From Prevotella melaninogenica (GTDB lineage Bacteria; Bacteroidota; Bacteroidia; Bacteroidales; Bacteroidaceae): DNA of 64,000 nt. Below, piece after piece: positions 59,960 to 64,000 of this stretch; position 1 is the stretch's first letter, and every line of letters begins with the position of its first letter. The stretch is taken from the NCBI RefSeq assembly GCF_018127965.1, contig NZ_CP072350.1, positions 372,001-436,000 on the forward strand, written 5' to 3'. Below the pieces are notes generated by a model, which was given only the letters and a program-made list of their open reading frames with translations, made no database searches and had not been told where the DNA came from. A program made the translations under genes and the position numbers.

Positions 59960-61094
59960 TCTATTTGTTTTATAATTTCACTTAGGCGTAGTTATCTCTT
60001 TTTGTTTGCAAATATATAAAATAGTTACTATATATGATATTTTAAGCATATAATATTTTACTAACCCAAATTTAACACCCACTTTCGTCTAAATCTAACT
60101 ATCACCGTACTTTCCTCGTTCTTCTTATGGGCTCTGTGTCCTACAAATTTTATTCTTTTTGACTGGTGAGTGTTTTAAGTTTAACTTATCGTAAATCTGC
60201 TTGGGTTTCTTCTCATTTTTTATGTAGCTTATCTGGTAGAACTATCCCGAAAATTTATGAAAAATAATTTTGCCTGTTAAACTTGGATTAACTGCGAATT
60301 ACGCGAATGACACGAATTATTTAGCAATAAGCTTAGCGTAATTAGTGAAATTCGTAGTCATTAAAGGTACATATCATAAAGTTCAAACTTCAAAGGTAAA
60401 GGAGTTCAAACCTCAAAGGATAAAAATCATTAGGGTAATTAGTGAAATTCGTAGTTCTAATCAAAAAGTTGACTGCGAATTACGCGAATTATTTAGCAAT
60501 AAGTTTAGCGTAATTAGTGAAATTCGTGGTTGGTATTACTTTGCAATAATGATAAGAAAGACTGTTATTAGACTCTGAAAAATCTTTACTTATTCTCGCT
60601 TAATCCCCCTTCAAAGTCACGACAAAATCCATTTTAAAAGTTACTCTGCAACTAACAGAGAATCAACAGGTTATAAAATCATAAACTAAAAGGTGCTTAA
60701 TCGGATTCCAAAAGGGCGTTAGTAAGGGTCTTAAAGGGCATCTTTTGCAAGCCAAAAGGACGTTAATTTGAACGCTATTAACACCCTTCTGATTTTCAGT
60801 CTGTGAATTATCTTTACGATGGTTGACGAGTTGACAAGTTAGACGAGTGAACAAGTTGCTTGTTATAAAGGATAAGTTTGTTCACATGTTAGGAAGTAGA
60901 CGAGTAGACATGTTACTTGTTATAAAGAATAAATCTGTTCTCATGTTACCTTGTCTTTGATACAAGCAACTTGTTTACTCGTCTACTCGTTCACTTGTCC
61001 ACTTACCTTGTTACCCTGTCTTTTTCGTAATCAACTTGTTTACTCGTCTACTCGTTCACTCGTCAACTTGTCTCAGACACCGAAAATAGGAAGC
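59960..61094. other. Repeat mosaic before fic-2
   Basis: No gene. 60290-60530: three AATTCGTAGTC / GCGTAATTAG blocks. 60650-60810: AAGGGCGTTA-type repeat. 60820-61075: ACGAGTTGAC and ACTCGTCTAC tracts in opposite orientations, able to pair. Confidence 0.6.
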
Positions 61095-61096
61095 AT

Positions 61097-61175
61097 ATTC
61101 TCCGCAAGTTTGCGGAGAATAATTGCTTTTTTCTCCGCAAAGACTTGGCATTATAGCAAAAAAGTTGTAAGTTTG
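61097..61175 (+). promoter_or_regulatory. Palindrome and promoter of fic-2
   Basis: ATTCTCCGCAA (61097-61107), 2 bases, then its exact reverse complement (61110-61120), plus a third half-site TTCTCCGCAAAG at 61131-61142. The promoter follows at once: TTG (61145-61147), 20-base spacer, TAAGTTTG (61168-61175), start codon at 61196. The half-site abuts the -33 box, as expected for a repressor or activator site. Confidence 0.7.
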
Positions 61176-61195
61176 TTGCACTAAAACAGAGGTCT

Positions 61196-62302
61196 ATGAA
61201 GCATCAATATATATGGCAGAATGCGGATTTGCGTAAGATGACATGGCAAGACAACGCCCTTAGTTCACTTATCTCCGATGTTAGTCTTCGGCGAGGAAGC
61301 TTACTCGGTAGACTTTCTATGTTCGGATTTAAAGAGCAGGGAGAGTCTATGCTGGACTCGCTAACGGAAGAGATTATTCATTCATCTGAGATAGAAGGAG
61401 AAAGCCTTAATAGAGATAGTGTACGTTCGTCTGTCGCTCGACAGTTAGGACTCGAACATGATGGTTTGCCCAAAACTGATCATTATATCGAGGGTGTCGT
61501 ACAAGTGATGCTCGATGCTACCCAGTATTTCCAAGAGTCACTTACCAAAGAGAGGCTCTTTGGCTGGCATTCTGCCCTATTCCCAACAGGATATAGTGGA
61601 ATGTATAAGATTACCGTGGGCGATTGGCGAAAAGGTAAAGAGGCGATGCAGGTAGTGTCGGGAGCTATGGGGCGACAGAAAGTGCATTATGAAGCGCCAC
61701 CAAGTAGTGATGTGCCACAGCTGATGAAACAACTATTGACATGGATTGACGACGCAACGCTTGGTATTGACCCATTAATAAAAGCGGCTGTAGCCCACCT
61801 CTGGTTTGTCACAATCCACCCTTTCGATGATGGTAACGGACGACTCTGCCGTACGGTAACTGAGATGTTACTATCACGGGCTGACAATACCTCACAAAGA
61901 TATTACAGCCTTTCGTCTGAGATTCTCAATCATCGAAAAGACTACTATACACAATTAGAGAAGGCACAACACGGCGGATTAGACATCACAGAATGGATTG
62001 TATGGTTCCTTGAAACACTCCGTAAGGCTTTAGATACTGCACTTGAAAAGACGGAAGGCATCATCAGAAAGGTGCGCTTTTGGGATGAGCATAAGGACCT
62101 TCAACTAAACGACCGACAAAGAAAGGTGCTCAACATGCTCCTCGATGGTTTTGAAGGAAAGCTGACTTCCTCTAAGTGGTACAAGATAAATCACTGTTCA
62201 CAAGATACCGCAACTCGTGACCTCAACGACCTTGTCAAAAAGAATATATTGAAGAAAAGTAGTGAGGGAGGACGTAGCACCGCCTATGAAATGCTGATAT
62301 AA
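61196..62302 (+). CDS. Fic family protein 2 (DUF4172 type)
   Basis: Fic protein of 368 residues with an N-terminal DUF4172-like region (YIWQNADLRKMTWQ), inhibitory motif SSEIEGE (63-69), the Fic core with HPFDDGNGRLCR (208-219) and a C-terminal winged-helix region (LQLNDRQRKVLNMLLDGFEG, INHCSQDTATRDLNDLV). All motif residues are present, so nucleotide transfer is expected, with self-inhibition. The protein target is unknown. It is only distantly similar to Fic protein 1, so this is not a recent duplication. The compact palindrome/promoter upstream suggests that it regulates itself. Confidence 0.9.
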   Translation: MKHQYIWQNADLRKMTWQDNALSSLISDVSLRRGSLLGRLSMFGFKEQGESMLDSLTEEIIHSSEIEGESLNRDSVRSSVARQLGLEHDGLPKTDHYIEGVVQVMLDATQYFQESLTKERLFGWHSALFPTGYSGMYKITVGDWRKGKEAMQVVSGAMGRQKVHYEAPPSSDVPQLMKQLLTWIDDATLGIDPLIKAAVAHLWFVTIHPFDDGNGRLCRTVTEMLLSRADNTSQRYYSLSSEILNHRKDYYTQLEKAQHGGLDITEWIVWFLETLRKALDTALEKTEGIIRKVRFWDEHKDLQLNDRQRKVLNMLLDGFEGKLTSSKWYKINHCSQDTATRDLNDLVKKNILKKSSEGGRSTAYEMLI

Positions 62303-62334
62303 GACAGAAAAGAAAAAGAAGAACAGCTACAGCA

Positions 62335-62400
62335 ACAAGCAGCCCCTCCCCCTTGCCCCTCCCCCAAGGGGAGGGGAGTAGAATGCGAGATACCCCTATA
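62335..62400. repeat. GC hairpin repeat after fic-2
   Basis: CCCCTCCCCC..GGGGAGGGG followed by GCGAGATACCCCT, the inverted form of the element inside the DUF4249 gene. It lies between fic-2 and the convergent helicase gene and may terminate both. Confidence 0.7.
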
Positions 62401-62445
62401 AATATGATGTGAATGGGTGGACGGGTAAAATGGAGTTAAAGGACC

Positions 62446-64000
62446 TTATACTTTAACTCTTGTGTTCGTTATAGTTTTGTCAAAAGCAGTAAACTTCATA
62501 ATTAATCCCTCCTTTTGTAAGGTGCCTATTATTTTGCTTGTTGGAGAATTTATAGTTGATGATGTCAATGCTTTTATAATAGTAAAGGTCTTCTTATCTG
62601 ATTCTTTATTTACTATGATCATTCCCCCTGGCAAAGTATTTGTTTTTACAAGAAACATGCGATTTTTGCTACGCACATTGATTATATGGAAGCCATCCTC
62701 GGTTTCTTCTATCATGTATTTACCTGAACAGAAAGGCTTGCTCAATATAGAAAACTGATGCTTGGTAATGAGCTCATTCTCTTCTGATTGGAATGACTCT
62801 ATTGAGTTACATGAATCTGTGGTTGATGAAGGGTTTAGGGGTATGGGGATATCTTGAATAAGAATCATATCCTCTTTCCCTTCGCTCATATCTACTTCAA
62901 CATAATCATGTATACTTTGTGTTTGCCTCAAAGTACTCCTTTGAACATTGATGTTTTTTTCTTCTCCGTAAAAGTATGACTCCCAATCTCGGTCTTCATC
63001 AGGTAGTCCAAATTGAGAGTACATACCGACATTGTCCAATATAATACACTGTTTGTTTCCATTCTTACGCAAACCTCTTCCAACCTGTTGTATATACTTA
63101 ACTAAAGACTTTGTTGGTCTTGCCAATTGTATGAACTCTATATCTGGACAATCAAAACCTTCCGAAAATATGTCTACGTTAACAATGATATCAATGTCAC
63201 CATTCTTAAAAGCTTGGATTATATTATAACGGTGTTGTGGTGGAGTTTTACTATCTATTTTCTCGATTTTTACACCATGGGCTCTGTATTGTTCACAAAT
63301 ATGTTCGCTATGTGAGCGGGAGATACTATAGATTATACCTTTTTTACCAAATGCATTTTTTTTATAGCTATCATACAGTTGGGCACGAATCTTAGAAGTA
63401 TCTATAACATCTATAAGTGCTTTTGTCTTATAGTCTCCATCAATATCAAACTCTCTAATGGTATTAATTGATTCAATAACTTTAGAATTTATAGGGATAG
63501 AGTAGTACTGATATGATGCAAGCCATCCTTTTTTTATAAAATCCTTGATAGGCATAGAAGGGATATATGCATCAAATAGGCTTGAGAAGCCGCAGTTATT
63601 CATTCTCCATGGAGAAGCCGTTACACCGAGTTTCTTTGCGTCGGGACAGAAGTGCCAAAGTTTCTTATATGAGTGTGCAATGGCGTGGTGTGCCTCATCA
63701 ATGATTATAAAATTAAAGCTTAAATCATTAATAAGACTCCTGTTAGAAGCGTGTGTTATTGTTTGTATGGATGCAACCTGTATGGGTTTTGTTGGGTCAC
63801 GCATCTCTTTCATAGTTCCAGCTAATACTCCATGGTCGATTCTGTATTTCGATAGACTATTAGAGCATTGTTCTATAAGTTCGCTTCTATGAGCTATTAT
63901 GAGTATACGGAAAAAGATATTATGACGAAGTCCCCATACATTGATGTCTCGAATGATGGACGTAAATAAACGAGTTTTACCTGTACCAGTAGGCATCTGG
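62446..64000 (-). CDS. SF2 DNA/RNA helicase (DEAD/DEAH type), cut by window edge
   Basis: The 3' part of a helicase gene; the 5' end lies beyond the window. The first visible residues are Walker A (MPTGTGKTR), followed by ILIIAHRSELIEQ (motif Ia), FIIIDEAHHA (motif II), GVTASPWRM (motif III), GIIYSISRSHSEHI (motif IV) and YIQQVGRGLRKNG (motif VI). About 190 residues after motif VI are not recognised. This is the ResIII/Helicase_C architecture of restriction-like and defence helicases. Because the N-terminus is missing, a nuclease or phospholipase-D fusion cannot be excluded. Confidence 0.88.
   Translation of the reverse strand, partial: QMPTGTGKTRLFTSIIRDINVWGLRHNIFFRILIIAHRSELIEQCSNSLSKYRIDHGVLAGTMKEMRDPTKPIQVASIQTITHASNRSLINDLSFNFIIIDEAHHAIAHSYKKLWHFCPDAKKLGVTASPWRMNNCGFSSLFDAYIPSMPIKDFIKKGWLASYQYYSIPINSKVIESINTIREFDIDGDYKTKALIDVIDTSKIRAQLYDSYKKNAFGKKGIIYSISRSHSEHICEQYRAHGVKIEKIDSKTPPQHRYNIIQAFKNGDIDIIVNVDIFSEGFDCPDIEFIQLARPTKSLVKYIQQVGRGLRKNGNKQCIILDNVGMYSQFGLPDEDRDWESYFYGEEKNINVQRSTLRQTQSIHDYVEVDMSEGKEDMILIQDIPIPLNPSSTTDSCNSIESFQSEENELITKHQFSILSKPFCSGKYMIEETEDGFHIINVRSKNRMFLVKTNTLPGGMIIVNKESDKKTFTIIKALTSSTINSPTSKIIGTLQKEGLIMKFTAFDKTITNTRVKV

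Noticed and set aside
60951..61184. 77-codon frame before fic-2
   Set aside because: Translation of the ACTCGTC tract running into the fic-2 palindrome and promoter.

Overview
The window is a bacterial chromosome segment from the phylum Bacteroidota, most likely an oral-type Prevotella or close relative. The evidence is a primary sigma factor of the short Bacteroidetes type, promoters of the TTG-N19/20-TAnnTTTG type, almost no Shine-Dalgarno sequences, SusC/SusD and several other TonB-dependent outer-membrane proteins, lipoproteins with a Cys lipobox, DUF4249, DUF4302 and BACON proteins, an HU-like protein next to a 'smalltalk' micro-protein, and an IS1380-type insertion sequence. The genus is inferred from protein style and was not searched. 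No tRNA, rRNA or CRISPR array was found.

Layout. 1-8.3 kb: AT-rich, gene-poor DNA. It holds a DUF2931 lipoprotein plus Tle1-like (DUF2235) phospholipase pair (1.5-4.2 kb) between two decayed IS1380 remnants, a frameshifted small lipoprotein, and many repeats. 8.4-16.4 kb: a type I restriction-modification island (hsdR, hsdM, hsdS) with two extra half-hsdS cassettes in opposite orientation, a tyrosine recombinase and a DUF2188 protein; a perfect 25-bp inverted repeat points to hsdS switching by inversion. 16.9-19.2 kb: M15-type peptidase, HU-like protein and a 30-residue smalltalk protein. 20.5-24.5 kb: yfhO (frameshifted), then mtnN and luxS, the two enzymes that turn S-adenosylhomocysteine into AI-2 precursor. 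25.3-33 kb: an outer-membrane beta-barrel protein, an OmpA-type lipoprotein, proS and a tandem pair of secreted paralogues, the second with a nonsense mutation. 33.1-35.0 kb: a complete HaeIII-like (GGCC) type II restriction-modification system. 35.9-36.8 kb: the primary sigma factor. 37.3-44.2 kb: two TonB-dependent receptors, one with a DUF4249 lipoprotein. 45.2-53.5 kb: a SusC-SusD operon with a surface zinc metallopeptidase, a DUF4302 lipoprotein and a BACON lipoprotein, probably for binding, cutting and importing a peptide-type substrate. 54.5-64 kb: an accessory region with an AT-rich pair of unknown genes, an intact IS1380-family element with a 5-bp target duplication, two Fic proteins each with a perfect palindrome at its promoter, a small exported protein and the 3' part of an SF2 helicase.

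The intergenic DNA is a mosaic of at least eight dispersed repeat families. Several repeats touch genes directly: they supply the luxS start codon, the stop codons of mtnN, luxS and the BACON gene, and the C-terminal residues of the 25.3-kb barrel protein and the DUF4249 protein. The most interesting candidates are the hsdS inversion system, the palindromic fic operators, the IS-flanked phospholipase/lipoprotein pair, the unknown pair at 54.5-55.8 kb and this repeat-gene entanglement.
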